The notes under the pieces: model-generated
Seen by the model: the letters and a program-made list of their open reading frames with translations, nothing else
Told to the model about the DNA's origin: nothing
The model's database searches: none
In this document: piece by piece, positions 1-13,132 of the stretch
Numbering within the stretch: the first letter of the stretch is position 1
Layout: each line of letters starts with the position of its first letter
Made by a program: the position numbers and the translations under genes
Origin: Pampus argenteus
Taxonomy: Eukaryota; Chordata; Actinopteri; Scombriformes; Stromateidae
Assembly: GCA_036937835.1 (NCBI GenBank)
Contig: CM072861.1
Location: 18,900,001 to 18,964,000, forward strand
Reading direction: 5' to 3'
Length of the DNA stretch: 64,000 nucleotides

Positions 1-912
1 TGTATGAAGAGGAGGCGATAGATCAGAGGAGGCAACAGCAAAGTGATGGATGGGCTGTGCTAGCCTGTGCAGTCAAATACGCAGCATCAGTACAAATACA
101 GATTCAGTGTTTGTATTGAACTGCTACATTATTGATTATGAGTTATCAATTATGGATGACAGTCTCCTCAGAGGCATCGCAGTCCAACATCACAAAGAGA
201 TGTCTCGTAGACGGGTTGATCCATCGTGCACGATCAGACACAGTGCGGCTGTTTGTACCACGCTGCTTCATTATTGATCAGAACCAATCAATTATTGACA
301 CTGATGATCATTGGGGGATGTGGAGGGCTATAACATGAAGGCATGCTACCTCTTCCGACACACAGCTGGTAAAGAATAAGTCCGCTTTAATAGATCTTAG
401 GTCTTATTTCTGTAGTTTCCCCCCATGGTTTCTGTTGGTTATGTCATCATGCAGGTTGTAAACGAACCAACAGCAAAGAATCGTGTTCTCTTCTAAAAAT
501 GATTTCATTTAAATTATTGAAACTGTTTTAATAGTCCTGAAGAGGTAAAAGTCTTCAGTGTTTCAGAAGAAAAATGTAAAATGAGAAGTCATTTGTCTCT
601 TTTAAATGGAGAAGTCATCAAGTTTGGACTGTTCATTCACATCTACACTGTAATCTTTATTCTGTATTATCTGTTTAATCTGTTTTATTCTGTCATATCT
701 GATTGTCATGCGTCTTGCCCCGTTGGACTTCCTTTATGTGATGTTGTTCTCAAATTTTAGATTATCCTTTAAACGTACATTCATGTAATGAAATTAAGAG
801 CCACATTTGTAATAACACAACGCATCAGATACAACCCTTGTTACTTCATTAAACATCATTATCAATCTACTAATTATGACACGCTGGGAAAGGGCAGTGC
901 TAAACAGCTTAC
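1..912. other. gabrb2 intron 4 (partial); nothing else seen
   Basis: This stretch lies 3' of the 221-bp exon in transcript direction, so it is intronic sequence of the beta subunit gene. It is AT-rich with short unsupported reading frames. The next expected exon (83 bp, first half of the Cys-loop) is not recognisable here. Confidence 0.6.
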
Positions 913-3900
913 CTGAGTCCATAAAGCACTGTGCCGTCAGGGTGGAGACGGATCATCCTGTTCTTGACTGTGACGCCATGGACGAAGGACTTCTTGTCGT
1001 TGAGGAAGTAGGTGTCAGGGACCCACAGCTGGTCGGCCACTCGGTTATCCAGAGTCAGGTTGTAGGCGATCTCAGAGTAGGATAGACGCTTGTCCCGCCA
1101 TGCTTGCTGGAAGTACATCGTCAAGGTGTAGTCCTGGAGGAGACAGGAGGAAGTCAAAGCCACAAGTGAGAATCAACAAACCTGATCCTAATTACAGCAT
1201 AAAGCCAAAAAAAAAAAAATAAATAAAAATTCACAATCATCTCAAGTGAAAAACACATCAAGCGCCGACAGCATGTCATCCTGCGCTAACGTTTGAACAT
1301 GACTCCATAGATGTGTCACGGCATGTTATATGGACTCTGCATAGTGAGAAGGTCAGCCAAAAGGTCATTTATGGTCTGAAAGGCCACGACCCGCACTAGG
1401 GGCTATGGTGGCTGAGGGTTGGGGGTTAATATTCAACTATCCTCGCTTAATTTTCAGAGCATAACCAGAGGGGAACTTTCTCAGCTGGCTGACTATTGTC
1501 TTGTGCTAAAAATATCTGCTTCCACTTGAATGAGTGAAGGCACTTTCCGCTTTATAGAGACAATACTGCTGCCTCTATTACAAATGGCTGATAGGTTTTC
1601 TCCAGCTGGGGCCTCCTCCCCTTTTTTTTTGCTCCTGTTTTTTTAATTGTGTTAAGTCATAAATAACCAGAACTAGTGCGATGCAGTGAGAAAGTTTCCC
1701 AGATTAAACTTGGTGAGAAAAAAAAACTGCACCTTTTATTGTACAGTTTGTTTTTACACATGCTCTGAGATGTAGCAGTAAACTGTACCTCTTTTTCTCT
1801 GCTTCTCACCCTCAGAGAAAGCATCTCAGAAAAAGCCTTTTACACCCACACACCCACAGTGAAACATAGCACTGCAGTTGGATCGGCTCTGTTATAGTGT
1901 ATTGCAGCACAATCGCTGAGTGGGAAAACAAATTAAAAAATATGGCCCGTGAAACGAGGCCTTTGAGCTTTTACTCTGAACAGCCATCATCATTACTTAT
2001 CACCGTGTTTCCATGTTTCCGAGACATTTTAGTTGTCTTTTTTTTTTTGCCATCATACATTGGCGTGACACTACGAAGCAAATGCCACTTTCACTCTTAA
2101 ACTCCCCTCATTCGTTTTGCATGTAGTGTGCGCGACCAAAGATTGCGTAAAAAAAGGGCATCTAAAAATACACGAGCTGCTGACATGTTGAGGGAAAAGT
2201 CAAACGAGGACTGTCGCATCCTTATCCTGTTTTACAAGAGTTCCCACTGAACCTTTCTCCCACACTTGCTCTCTCTCCGTCTCATTATCAGGCTGTCGAT
2301 CGGATATCTCTATCACCTTCGGGATTGTTAGCTGCTGCCTGCAGGCTCGGTGTGCATCACACACTGATACAGCATCTCCTGCAAAATACGTCCCCGTCTT
2401 TAGTGCCGTCCTTCGCCATATTGATGAAGAAACACAGTAACCGTATAAGTGAACCTGCAGTTACCTGCAGTAACAGTCTGAGCTACGTGATAGTTTTGAA
2501 GCAGAGATTATTTAACTACACGGACAAAAATATTTCTCTATTTGCTGCTCTGCTCTGTTAATAGAGTGAGACACCCTTTGACATTTTGGTGGACACGGTA
2601 ACAACAGAGCACGAGTGTGTGTGGTGTTTGGTTTGTCACAATTGCATTGACAGTATTTCTTGTTATGTACAACTAACAGTTCAAAACAATATCAAATAAA
2701 TCACAAAACGGACAACTAGAAAACCCTGACACATATGAGAGCCAGCAAATGTTTGGTTCTTGCTTGATAAATGATTTGAACCGTTGTCGGTTAATTTTCA
2801 GTCGATTGCCTGATTGATTAATCGTTTCAACACCGGCAGATTCTGTAGTTACAGGCTTTATTCACAGCGGGCCTGTTAACTTGCTATAGCAGCAAATATT
2901 CATCAGAATACCAGGATCCTGAAACTGAAGCACGTGTTGTCTGTGAAAAAAGGGACTATTGAATAAGAAAGATTTTGAAATATGTCTTCTGTTAAGTTAT
3001 TTCAGGCTCCTGTTCTCATTTTTATGTGTGTGTGTGCGCACATGTGTGTGTTCATCAATCATGTACATTTGGGGCGTTTAAGAGATATAGAGATGCACTG
3101 AGAACACCTGGGCCTGCACGTTGCCTCCTGGCTGCGCGTGCTGTAAAATGGCAGCACGATTACGGCCTTACAGATGGTGCTGTTTACCTTCACTCGGACA
3201 TCACTTGAGGTTAGAGAGGGACACAGTACAGTCAATGTCGGCTTGATTAATTAAAAGAACCAAATGTGAAACACAGACTACTCTGTTGTCAGGCAGTACA
3301 TTTTACATGATCGGGAAACGTTTTGTACTGTTCTACTACCATGCAGGAAAATCATGTTGCATGTTTCAGTAAATCTTAAACAGGTCAACTAACAGGTCAG
3401 CTAATAAAGACATTCTGGCAAAAAGTCTGTATATATTAGGATATTCATGTAACTATATGAAGCAAAACTTCAAAATATTGCAATATATGCAGGTTTGTTT
3501 ATATGGTGCAGCTCCGGTGCTAAATATTAGTGTGAAACAGCAAAAGCATTAATTCACCACAGAGAGCAGAGTCCTGTAAGATGAGCAGTCTTCCTATATT
3601 CAACATTTTCTCTCCCTGACTGAGAATAATTTCTGAGAAATGAACAAGACATTTAATGTGTCTCTTCTTCCTCACAGAAGATGGAGTAGAGAGGAAAAAG
3701 AAAGAAAGAGAGTCAGGCGATGTAACATGCAGCGTACAAATAAAAGCTGCAGATAACCGAGAGGCAGACCCGTCTCGTGCCGGAGTGGCTTTCCGAATGC
3801 GACCTTCAGTCTCCTTGTCAACTCCTCAGAAACTCCATTAACATTACACAGACGGCCCAGTGAGTAACAGTGAGGGAGACATCTTGTGGAGAGCACCAAC

Positions 3901-6900
3901 ATTGAGAGGAGAGAGAGAGAAAGAAAAAAAACAAAAAAAAACGCATGACAGCAGTGAATATATAAATGTGATGAAGATCAAACAAGGCCTGGCTAACTTA
4001 AAAAAAAAACAAAAAAAAAACATCAAGGGATGGTTGCATGGTGACAGTCTCACTACAGATATGTTTCTGGGCTAACAAACCCCCATTAAGAGTCTTGACA
4101 GAGTGACAAGGAGTACATTTGTGTTTCCCTGACAGGCTACTGTTGTTACAAGACCTCCATTACAACTACATCAGCTGTCACAACCGACATGGGAGGGAGC
4201 TGCCAATAAGCAAGCTTCAGCACAACACACAGCGGCCTGTTTGTACATTTGAAGAAACCGTTGACGTTGATGCATTCAATTTTTCTCCTTTAACTGAACC
4301 ATCGTGCCCGTTTGTGTTATGTATGTTAGAGTTTCCATCACTCTAATAACGCAGCCTCCGAGATCAAAAAAGAAAACAAGGACACGTCTACCGATAAAGT
4401 CACTCTGATTCTCATTTATAGCACATTTCAATAAAAAAAAAAACAGTTGTGAACTCTGCTCTCTGCTGCTGTACAGGGCCGGAACAAACATCCACCATAT
4501 TGCTAATGCTTTTCGTTTGCCATGTCCTGCTGCAGAGAAGAATCTGCTGATAGTAACAATGTCCAATGTGCACGACCGCAACGAGACAATTTGGTGTTTG
4601 GGCAGTAACAAGCACGTCTGCAGACATCCGCAGCCTCTTGTCCCTTTGCTTTCTCATCTACGAGCTGGAGGAGACGCCACAGCACATCAGCTGGTCAAGC
4701 CGAGTTTATTCATTTGGTGTCCTCACTGTGTCCGGTTAAGTACAGACTTCAAATTAAATATTAGGGGTCAAGGGGGAGTTAGTGCATTCTGAATGAGTTG
4801 CCACACAGTGGCCGCACACGTCCTCGGGGGAAGTGACAACATGGATGCTTTTATGACTCTCTTATTCCAATGGGTCATTTTTCAGCTACTTAGCTTCAGT
4901 GGGGGAAAAGTGCCTGACAGAATCATTAAGGGAGTCATCAACACATTAAAGGCTTTTAATGGAGCTGGCTAACTTACTCTCTCTGTTTTTAGACACGCAG
5001 CTTTTTTTTTTTTTTTTTTTGTTCCAATGTACCGGCCATAATAAAAAAGGATATTACAAACAATTTAAAGTTGGCGTAATATCACTGTTGCAGCAGGACT
5101 CTGCAAGGGTAAGTGTTGGTAATTTCGGCAAATTGCAAACCGAGTAAGAACAAAAAAAAACAAAAAAACTCTTTCACTAATTTAAGTCTGATTGATTCAT
5201 TTGGCTAAAATGCATTAGTGGAAGGAAAAGAGAGTATTAAACTACCTACAGCAAGTAAAATATACATACTTTATGTGTCTTTATTAGGTTTTACTGTCAC
5301 AAATAAAGTAATTGTGTTTTTTTAAAGCTCATGTTCTGCCTTCTCTTACCGACGTCGTTTCATCAACAAACAAGGCCCAGTCTCCACGGACTCAACATTA
5401 AGCAGTGAAACCAGCATGCATGTAAGAAAGCTGCAGGATTAAGTGTTGTTCTTGTGCTGTAATTATGCCGCTGACCATATTAATCTGTTACTCTGTGTGT
5501 CCACTCAGCATAACTAATGACATTGTTCTGGACAACCTGCATTCTTGTCTTAAGCTTTTTGGAAAAGCTCAGCAGAGCAAACAGAGCGAGCAAAATCAAA
5601 GCAGCGCAAAGGAACAAATTAATTCTTATATTTAAATGTAAAAAAGGAGAGACTCTAAATAGATCTGTATAGAAATAGAGTAAAGTAGAGTTAAGTGACA
5701 GTGAATATCAGACTCTGTAGCATCAGATTAGAGCTGAAACAATTAGTTGGTTCGCCGATTTGTTACTTAATAATCATTTAAATTATGGATCAAGCAAAAC
5801 TGAACTATCTCTGGGGGGTTTTGTACTGTTTTTTGTAATAATTTATAGGTGGCTCTGATGAATTGTGATGGGAATTTTTCAGTTTTTTTCGACATTTTAT
5901 AGGCCAGTCATTAGTTGTAGCTTTATACAGATAATCATTAACATTTATTTATTTCCTGTAATTATCATTTATTGAAAAGGCAAACTTAGAGGCAAAACTA
6001 AAAAAAAACAAACAAACAAAAAAAACAAAAACTAAATCTGGCATCTTCAAAGATAGTTTGACCTTCTCAAGTATTATAAATGTTAAAACCTTGAAAAAAG
6101 GAGGCCTTCTTTGCTTTGCTTTCCTTCACTTCCCTAGATTCACAAAAAAAAAAAAAAGGACTGTGTTGTCATGGCAACACTGAGTAAAAATAACACAAGC
6201 TTATTTTCCACAAGCTGAAAATAAAATGGAACAGGATCAGTTTGGACAAACAAGATCAAAATGGTTGCTAATTCACAGACACAAGACGCCGTACATCTCT
6301 CGCACAGGCGTGTGCAAACGCTGCGGCCTGAGCTGTGTTCCCCCGCTGGTCATCGGCTCCCGTTATCGGATGGCCAGATCCTCTTACTCATGTAAAGAAA
6401 CCAGTGCTTGTCAGGATAATGATCGTAATAAAGGGAACACTCACGCCCCACTAATTCTTCCATCCCAGAAGCCACTACAGCTGGTTTGTTTAAATCTTTT
6501 AATTCACAGCCAGCTAATTAACATTCAGAGAACAGTATTATAGTACAGGCAGTGCCTCTTAACAACCACCAACCTCAGGTATTTTACATGTAATTAACGT
6601 GCGGGATGGAAAAAAAAAAAAAAAGACGAGGAGTGAAAATACTCCCTCCTCATTTCAGCCTTGGAGTGAACATTGCAGCTCTACTCAACGTATAGGCGGC
6701 ATGCAGGAGATGTTAATATGCAGCAGGAGGTGTTAATATGCAGCACTGATGCATTGCTGAGACAACAGACTCCGCTTGTATTTAATCAGCTGCACTGGCT
6801 GTGTGCAGAACACTTTTTTTTTTTTTTTTAATGCACCGTAACCAGGGTTTGGTTCCTGGTTCTGTGATTTCAGCAAAAAACAAACAGAATTATGCAAATG

Positions 6901-9900
6901 CAATTTCAGCTGCTAAGTGTAGGGAGCTGAGTGATAGAGCGAGATGCCAGCGTTGAACAGACAGATGAGAGGAATACAGAGAGATGAACGGGGAGAAGAA
7001 GGGAGGGGGGTCTCTTGGCCATGATATCATATCTGTGCCATATTTTGCACTAACCCCGGTGAGTCAGCACAGCCCACCCAGCAAAGATGTGTGGTCACAC
7101 CTCGGACTCGGGAGGACACTTCCCTCTCAGAATAACACATCTGTAATGTCATGCAGGCGAGGCTGCTGCCATGGTGCTGACTGACCTGCAGATTTTTGTT
7201 GCCCAACAACATGGCTGACCTTTGAGCCTCAACGGGCCATCATTGTGGATCACACACAAAGAATGCAAAAAAAAAAAAAAAACCTCCGCTGTGCCATGTG
7301 TGCACATGAAACCTGCCTCCAAAACTACAAATCCCATTCTTCACTCAAACAAGCATCATGCCCTTCACGTCAGCACGCTTCCCACACAAGAAGAAAAATG
7401 CCACATTGGCTTCAATGAGCCCCGACCAAAATGCAGAGTTCATTCTCCACCAGAGGCGGTTTTTATCTTTAATTAGAGGAGCAAGCAGCTGTTTACAACC
7501 CAAAGCCACTCGCTGCCATGATGGCGGACCTGCACACAAACACTGATTTCATAATTCTATTCTTTCACTTCTGACTGCAAATTTCCTCCATTTTCTTTCA
7601 GGTTCATGTATTATAGATGCATTCATGTGGGTTCGTGTGTTATCTGGTCTGAATTGGGTTGTTGTGATCATGTAGAGCTGTAATAATTCACCCTACTAAT
7701 AGATTATTGACATTGAAGTAACTGTTTTTTTAGTCTTTTATGGGATGAGACTGAACATATTTGGGTTTTGAAACAAGACATTTAGGCACCTTGGGAACTT
7801 GTCAATTCTTGAACAAAAATCTTCATTAAGAAAATAATCTGTACATTAGTTGAGGATGAAAATAACAAAAACATGTGTTGTAAAGCCTAGTTTTGTTTTT
7901 AATACCTCAAACCTCAGTGAAGCATCAGTAGGTCAGTCCTTACTGAGCAACAAACATTACAGATTATCTTATTCTGACTCTAAACATCTCAAATATGTCA
8001 GACTGAACTGCTGCAGCTGTAAGAAAAAAACAAAACAAGAAACACATGGAGTCTTGGGTTTGAGATTGAACATTATAGCTTCTGTGATAGTATAAGATCG
8101 TGTGGGATACGATGATTTTTCCAGCTTTAAAGCTACCTAACGGCAAAAAGAACCTGTATCTGCAAGAGCCGGTGCTTTTCCTCGGCTGCCACCAGGATGT
8201 AGACATCATTAGTGGAGACGGTGAAACTGATAACAGCAACCTTCACCTCTCTCCCACCCTGTTCTTCACCGGTTTCATCCTCTCCTCTCGCCGTGTTGTT
8301 TTTCCCTCTTCAGCACTTTAATCTTAAAAGCGGCTGCCCCTGATGAGGAAGATCAAAGCGGCCCTTGCGCCGAGCACAGGTCACCAACTCCATCCTCGTG
8401 ATCGTGGTGCACGGTGATATTATTGATTTTTCTCTTGAGATCAATGTCGTCAGCTGCTGTTATCTTCTATTGTACTAAAAACAGCTGGACATGAAGGGAA
8501 AAAAAGAAGGAGGAGATTCTGGCCTGTTATGTATGTTGTGGTTAGGATTCTTCACAAGGTATCAACAACGTGTGGAACAAAAGTCCAACGAGGTCTTGGA
8601 GGGTTTTTTTTTTTTTTAAACTTTTCATCTAAATTCGTCCGTCATGTTAGACGGTGTGCAGATCTGGCGGGGGAGCTTTTTCCGAGAAAAGAGCGAGATG
8701 AATGCTCTCTCATAGCCACAGGGAGTTGCATGACGTCAGTTGCCATTCACTGTTTGTGCACAGTTTTGTGTTTTCTTACACACAAACACACACACATACA
8801 TACACACACGGATGTATGAAGCAGTGTTTTTTTTTTTTTTTCCAGATGAATGCTTGCATGGATGCCTAGTTCTTAAGTAAGATAACCCTTTGGAGCAAGG
8901 CAGAGGTGGATTACATGGCTGCTGAGTCCAGAGTCACAGCCAGGGATCCAGTCAAAGTGGTGGGAGGGAAGGATGGAGGAGGAGGGAGAGGTGAAAGTGG
9001 GTGAGGGGTTTCTATTTCAAACCCCCCCACCCCCACCCCCCGGACCCTCAAGGCACTTCTGTTCCGGTTGCATCCTCCACCAAAATAAATCATTTTCATC
9101 AAAAGAGAAGCTCTGACCATTCAGTGCTTTTTCTTCCTGGTGCAAAGCGAACTCTCACAAGCTGCTGTGTTTATCTGCTAATAAATACTCATCAGTGCAG
9201 TTAAAAAAATTAACCAGCAGACATCCAGTTAGGACAGCATGATGAATCAAAACCATTCGGCATTAAATAAAACACACTGTGGCTACAATCACTTTAAAAA
9301 AATGTCTGAATAAATTATAGAGAGCAAACGTGTTTTACATGCTATTATATAACATCTCTGTTATGATGGTCCATCATCTTTCCTCAGACTCTTGTTTTTC
9401 TGCAAAGTCTGTCCTTAACAAAAAGAAAAAAGAAAAAAAAAGCTTTTCTGATATCCAGTAGGCTAATCTTACACTACACAGAGAGTGTCTTTAATGCAGT
9501 GAAGCTACAGAGAAATGCACCACTGAAGTCTGTCTGTCTGTCACATGGATCAATAGGTGGTGCTCTTGCATGGGCTGCTGAACTTTTCCCCCTGTCCTCT
9601 CCAAGTCGCACCAGAGCTCACATTTAACATCCACTCGCTGTTTTTTTATTTTATTGTTTTATATATTATTTTAATATATATATATCTGTTGTTGCAATGC
9701 TGCCGTGTGACCAGACATGTATTATTAACAAATTGCTTACGTCATCTAACAAGTAGGTCGAAGATCGTTTATATAGACGGTGATGATGTTATCGGTCGCC
9801 GAATTAAAAAGGCTAAAAAAAAAAAAAAATCAAAAATGGTGCCAGTTTGGAGAAAAAAAAGAGGGTGTTTTATTCATTTAACTGCATGAGGAGGAAAAGG

Positions 9901-10243
9901 AAGGGGGTGCGTGTCAACAAAATTACACCGCCGAGGCTTGACAACACACACACACACACACACATACATATACACGTACACACGCACGCTCTCACGCACG
10001 CAGCCCTCCGCGCGCGCGCAGCCGGGGCTGTGCGTCCGAGTGCGCCAGTGAGTGTGTGTTTTGAATTCAAATGCAGCAACACACCAGAGCTGCAAATGCG
10101 GGACTGAGAGGAGGATGGCGATGATGTGTTTGAGAACGGAAGCCTCACAATTTTTTTTTACATTTTTTTTTTTTACCCGAGTAAAATATATTGCATATGC
10201 ACCAGATGCATCAAAACTGTCCGGCTCTCACGTTCACGTACAC

Positions 10244-10308
<65 letters not shown>

Positions 10309-11207
10309 ACCCGTGATAAGTAGCTCACTTCAGAGGAATTCCAAACCGTGCCAAGCAAAACGTGGTAATAATAATTGTGAAGATGCACCTACCATATTGA
10401 CTTCAGACACCATGTCTATGCTGGCTATGTCTATATTCATTCCCACCGCCACCGGCGCACCTGAAAGAGAAGGATGCATTTAACACACAAGAGATATGTG
10501 GAATAATTCTGCCTTCATAGAAATTTAACAAATTCGTGACGCGCTCACAGGTTCCTCTCTCTGCTCTCCTCCACCTACAGGAGACATGAGCACCATCAGC
10601 AAAGTCTTAATTTGCGTCATTTGCTGTTCATTTTCGTCTTTTTTTTTTTTTAGCGGAATAATCAAACACTGATGAGCGTGATCGATCAGGTTAAAAAAAA
10701 AAAACAACAACCTTGTCTTATCTCCCAATCAGATGAGATATGCACATCATTTCTCATAGCCTAATTGGAAAGGCCTATTTGCTCGTGAAAGGGATGATTA
10801 TGTAAATTAAAGCAGATTTTGCGTTTCATTGAACATGTATTGCACGTCATTAGGGCGTGAAAACATGACATTCCGTTTTTTATTTTTTTTATTTTAATTT
10901 TGCTCGTTACCTCCGAAATCTGGTCTCAACCGTATGTCGTATCCTTTCATCAGTCTGTCCACTGTTTCTTTTACCAGAGGCATATTGCTTGGATCTTTGA
11001 TATCCTTGACGCTGATGGAGGGGGAGAGAGAAAAAAGGTGGTGTAAGGCAGAAATAAGCTTATTAATATCACACGCTTCAACACGGCTACAAGACATGCA
11101 AGACAGAAAGATGCAGACATGGCACACGGTTACCTTTGAGTCCAGACAAAAGTCACGAGTAAGGAAAAAGTCAAAATCCCAAAGTGATTTTTCCTGATCC
11201 TCCCCAT
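913..11207 (-). CDS. gabrb2: GABA-A receptor beta subunit, beta2-like (partial: first four coding exons)
   Basis: Pore-forming beta subunit of the pentameric GABA-gated chloride channel at inhibitory synapses. Coding exons, 5' to 3' on the minus strand: 11134-11207 (ATG at 11207, hydrophobic signal peptide), 10911-11011, 10393-10460 (68 bp) and 913-1133 (221 bp). The 68 and 221 bp sizes are the conserved Cys-loop receptor sizes, and all boundaries are GT-AG. The protein shows DPSNM, KGYDIRLRPDFGG, the beta hallmark MNIDIASIDMVSEVN, and DYTLTMYFQQAWRDKRLSY, VADQLWVPDTYF and VKNRMIRLHPDGTVLYGLR. The Cys-loop, M1-M4 and 3' end lie left of the window. Beta2 is preferred over beta1/beta3 because of VGMNIDIASID, QQAWRDKRLSY and the neighbours gabra6-nudcd2-ccng1. 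Exon 2 is 9 bp longer than the 92 bp usual in mammals. An upstream in-frame start at 11324 gives an implausible leader and was not used. Confidence 0.82.
2715..2840 (-). repeat. decayed teleost interspersed repeat, hAT-like, copy 1
   Basis: In reverse orientation the stretch reads like the internal and left part of a common fish repeat: a start resembling GAGCTGCAACGATTA, then a run of ATTAATCGATTA-type words, then a segment like CAAACATTTGCTGG. The words AGCAAATGTTTGG, TTAATTTTCAGTCGATTG and GATTAATCGTTTC are visible. I recognise the family from general knowledge of fish genomes, not from a search. The exact ends are unclear. Confidence 0.5.
5728..5935 (+). repeat. decayed teleost interspersed repeat, hAT-like, copy 2
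   Basis: Starts near GAGCTGAAACAATTAGTTGG and contains AATTGTGATGGGAATTTTTC and GACATTTTATAGG. These are two internal blocks of the same family as the copy near 2715 but in forward orientation. It is heavily mutated. It lies in the large beta subunit intron. Confidence 0.5.
7672..7865 (+). repeat. decayed teleost interspersed repeat, hAT-like, copy 3
   Basis: Begins at AGAGCTGTAATAATTCA and carries CTGAACATATTTGGGTTTTG, AACAAGACATTTAGG and CACCTTGGGAACTTG, a middle block absent or shortened in the other two intronic copies. Together the three copies outline one family. No coding capacity, so non-autonomous. Confidence 0.5.
9944..10019. repeat. alternating purine-pyrimidine tract (CA then CG dinucleotides)
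   Basis: A CA run is followed by mixed CA/TA/CG dinucleotides and ends in five to six CG steps at 10009-10019. Such alternation is the classical sequence requirement for left-handed Z-DNA. The flank to about 10050 is GC-rich and CpG-dense compared with the rest of the intron. Confidence 0.6.
10245..10306. repeat. (AC)31 microsatellite
   Basis: Uninterrupted AC array of about 62 bp. In the sense of the gabrb2 transcript (minus strand) it is a UG repeat starting roughly 85 nt downstream of the 5' splice site that follows the 68-bp exon. Confidence 0.95.
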
Positions 11208-12051
11208 CGCAACAGTGTTTGAGGCGGTTTCGGGATGCGAGTGAGGAGAGCGCACATCCAACTTACTCCAGACAGTGCAGAGGAGCCAATGAGGGGCGCA
11301 TGCGTGCAGCCTGCCCAAGATCAAAGAGTGGAGACTGATGATGGTGGATGAGCAGTTTCCATTGCAGAGAAAAATATTAAAGGGACAAGTGGATGTGCGT
11401 AATGAAGAAACAAGGATTTATGCCAAGAGTGAAATGAACAACAACATGGTTGATTGTAGGCTCGTTTTATTTCTCATGTTCATCACATGACTGATAAGTT
11501 TTTCTATATTCTGACAAGGTCAAACAACAGGATGCACTGCAGGGTTAAAATAGTCAGACTGTCAAGTTAACAGCAAGTTTAAGTTTTTTTTTTGTTTTTT
11601 TAATGTTAAAGAGGCTAAAAACAAACAAACAGAATGACACCTAATCCGTCACATATGATATACAAACATCTGTGCCAAACAACTATGCACCATCCATACA
11701 AAAATAGAAAATTAATGTCATGAACACCCATGGGTATTATCCCACTCTTCCCTGCAATGTTTTTCCGAGGACCTGCAGTGGATCTGAAAATGCAAAAGGG
11801 AGCACTGGAGTGCCGGAGCAGAGAGGTGGGATGGAAAACACAATCCCAGAATTCATTTTCTCAGGTTTGAGTACATTTTTGAAGCCGCGAGGAGGGATGC
11901 GAGCCTCCTTCTAAATTGCCTTTGATCTTGTTGTAGTGGGAGCTGTGCTTCTGTAGAGGGCAGGCTTCTGAAAGCATTGGTTCACTGTTGCATCACCACC
12001 AGTTACAGCCATCATAGATTATATCATCCACTTCTTTTTGATGTGTTCCTT

Positions 12052-12055
<4 letters not shown>

Positions 12056-12080
<25 letters not shown>
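12056..12080. repeat. (TG)n microsatellite
   Basis: About 12 uninterrupted TG units between the two receptor subunit genes. Confidence 0.9.
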
Positions 12081-12083
<3 letters not shown>

Positions 12084-12320
12084 AGCGTACTGTATGTGTG
12101 TGGCGTCTGTTCTCCGTCTGGGCCGAGAGAAGTTGTTGTGTATGTGGCGGGGTTTAAAGTGATTGAGGCCCGTGAAGGGCAGCTCTTCAGCTACTGATCA
12201 GAACACAAGTGGGCAGTGGTCACAGCCTGTGAAATGAATAGATGTGCGGCATGAGAATAAATGAGTTTCTGATTCATTTCCTCTGTCAGATGAGAGCAGA
12301 GCAAATGCTCAGAGCTTGTT

Positions 12321-12323
<3 letters not shown>

Positions 12324-12358
<35 letters not shown>
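12324..12358. repeat. (AG)n microsatellite
   Basis: About 17 uninterrupted AG units. Polypurine on the plus strand, so a candidate GAGA-type or triplex-forming tract upstream of the beta subunit gene. Confidence 0.9.
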
Positions 12359-12361
<3 letters not shown>

Positions 12362-13097
12362 GTGGAGGTGGGGGGGTTTAGCGAGGTGAAGCTGGATGGA
12401 TGCTGAAGGTCTCTCCGGCTGCACGTGCCCTTTCCCAGGTCCTCTTGGTTTTTAAGAGTCTGTATCTACGTCCCTGCAAGACCAGACCAGAATACAGCAA
12501 AATGTGAGAGGAGCATAGCGAACGCTTTCCGTTTCCACACTCGGAGACGCTCTATCTGCAGTGCACCGCACAGGCGAAACTGTTACTGTGCTCCCTTGTC
12601 CTCTCTGTGCCTCCTTCAAAAACTACCGAGTGAGGGACGTGGTGAAAATATGTAAAGGGGAATAGATGTGATGCAGCTGTTTCTCAAGCTCTCCATCTTG
12701 TCTCTCTCATTATTCTGCAGAAGGTTATAAACAAAACAAGCATAAAAATTCTCTGACAGGAACATGAGAAGCATGATGAGCAGATTTGCACTCCCTAGTG
12801 TTACATAACACATCTCTCTCTCTCTCTCTCTGTTTCTCTATGTCTTTTTGCACTGTATCTCTCTTTTTCTTTCTTGGACATGGAGCTTTGTGTTCTATAA
12901 GTGGCTCACTTATAAGCAGGAAAGTGAGTAGCTGCTTCTTCATGTGGTTAATGTACAAAGTAAACGCTGTTTGTTTTTTTGGCCCACTCCCCATGAACAA
13001 ACAATGTTGTGGTTAAAGTGACAGGGGCTTCGCCAGGCCTCAGGTAAACCTTATGTAAAACCGACTGAGCGCTTGGCCCCTTTTCTATTGTAAATCT

Positions 13098-13132
<35 letters not shown>
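13098..13132. repeat. (ATG)n trinucleotide microsatellite
   Basis: About 11 uninterrupted ATG units, downstream of gabra6. Confidence 0.92.

Larger units (their letters stand above)
1134..10392 (-). other. gabrb2 intron 3, about 9.3 kb
   Basis: One large intron between the 68-bp and 221-bp exons. It has a clean GT donor at 10391-10392 and an AG acceptor at 1134-1135 in transcript direction. It holds at least three decayed copies of one teleost repeat (near 2715, 5728 and 7672), poly-A/poly-T runs, and an alternating purine-pyrimidine tract (9944-10019) followed by a long CA array (10245-10306). No exon of another gene is evident on either strand. Confidence 0.65.

Noticed and set aside
10052..10388. 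Open frames encoding poly(Thr-His) or poly(Cys-Val)
   Set aside because: They are translations of the AC microsatellite and have no protein support.
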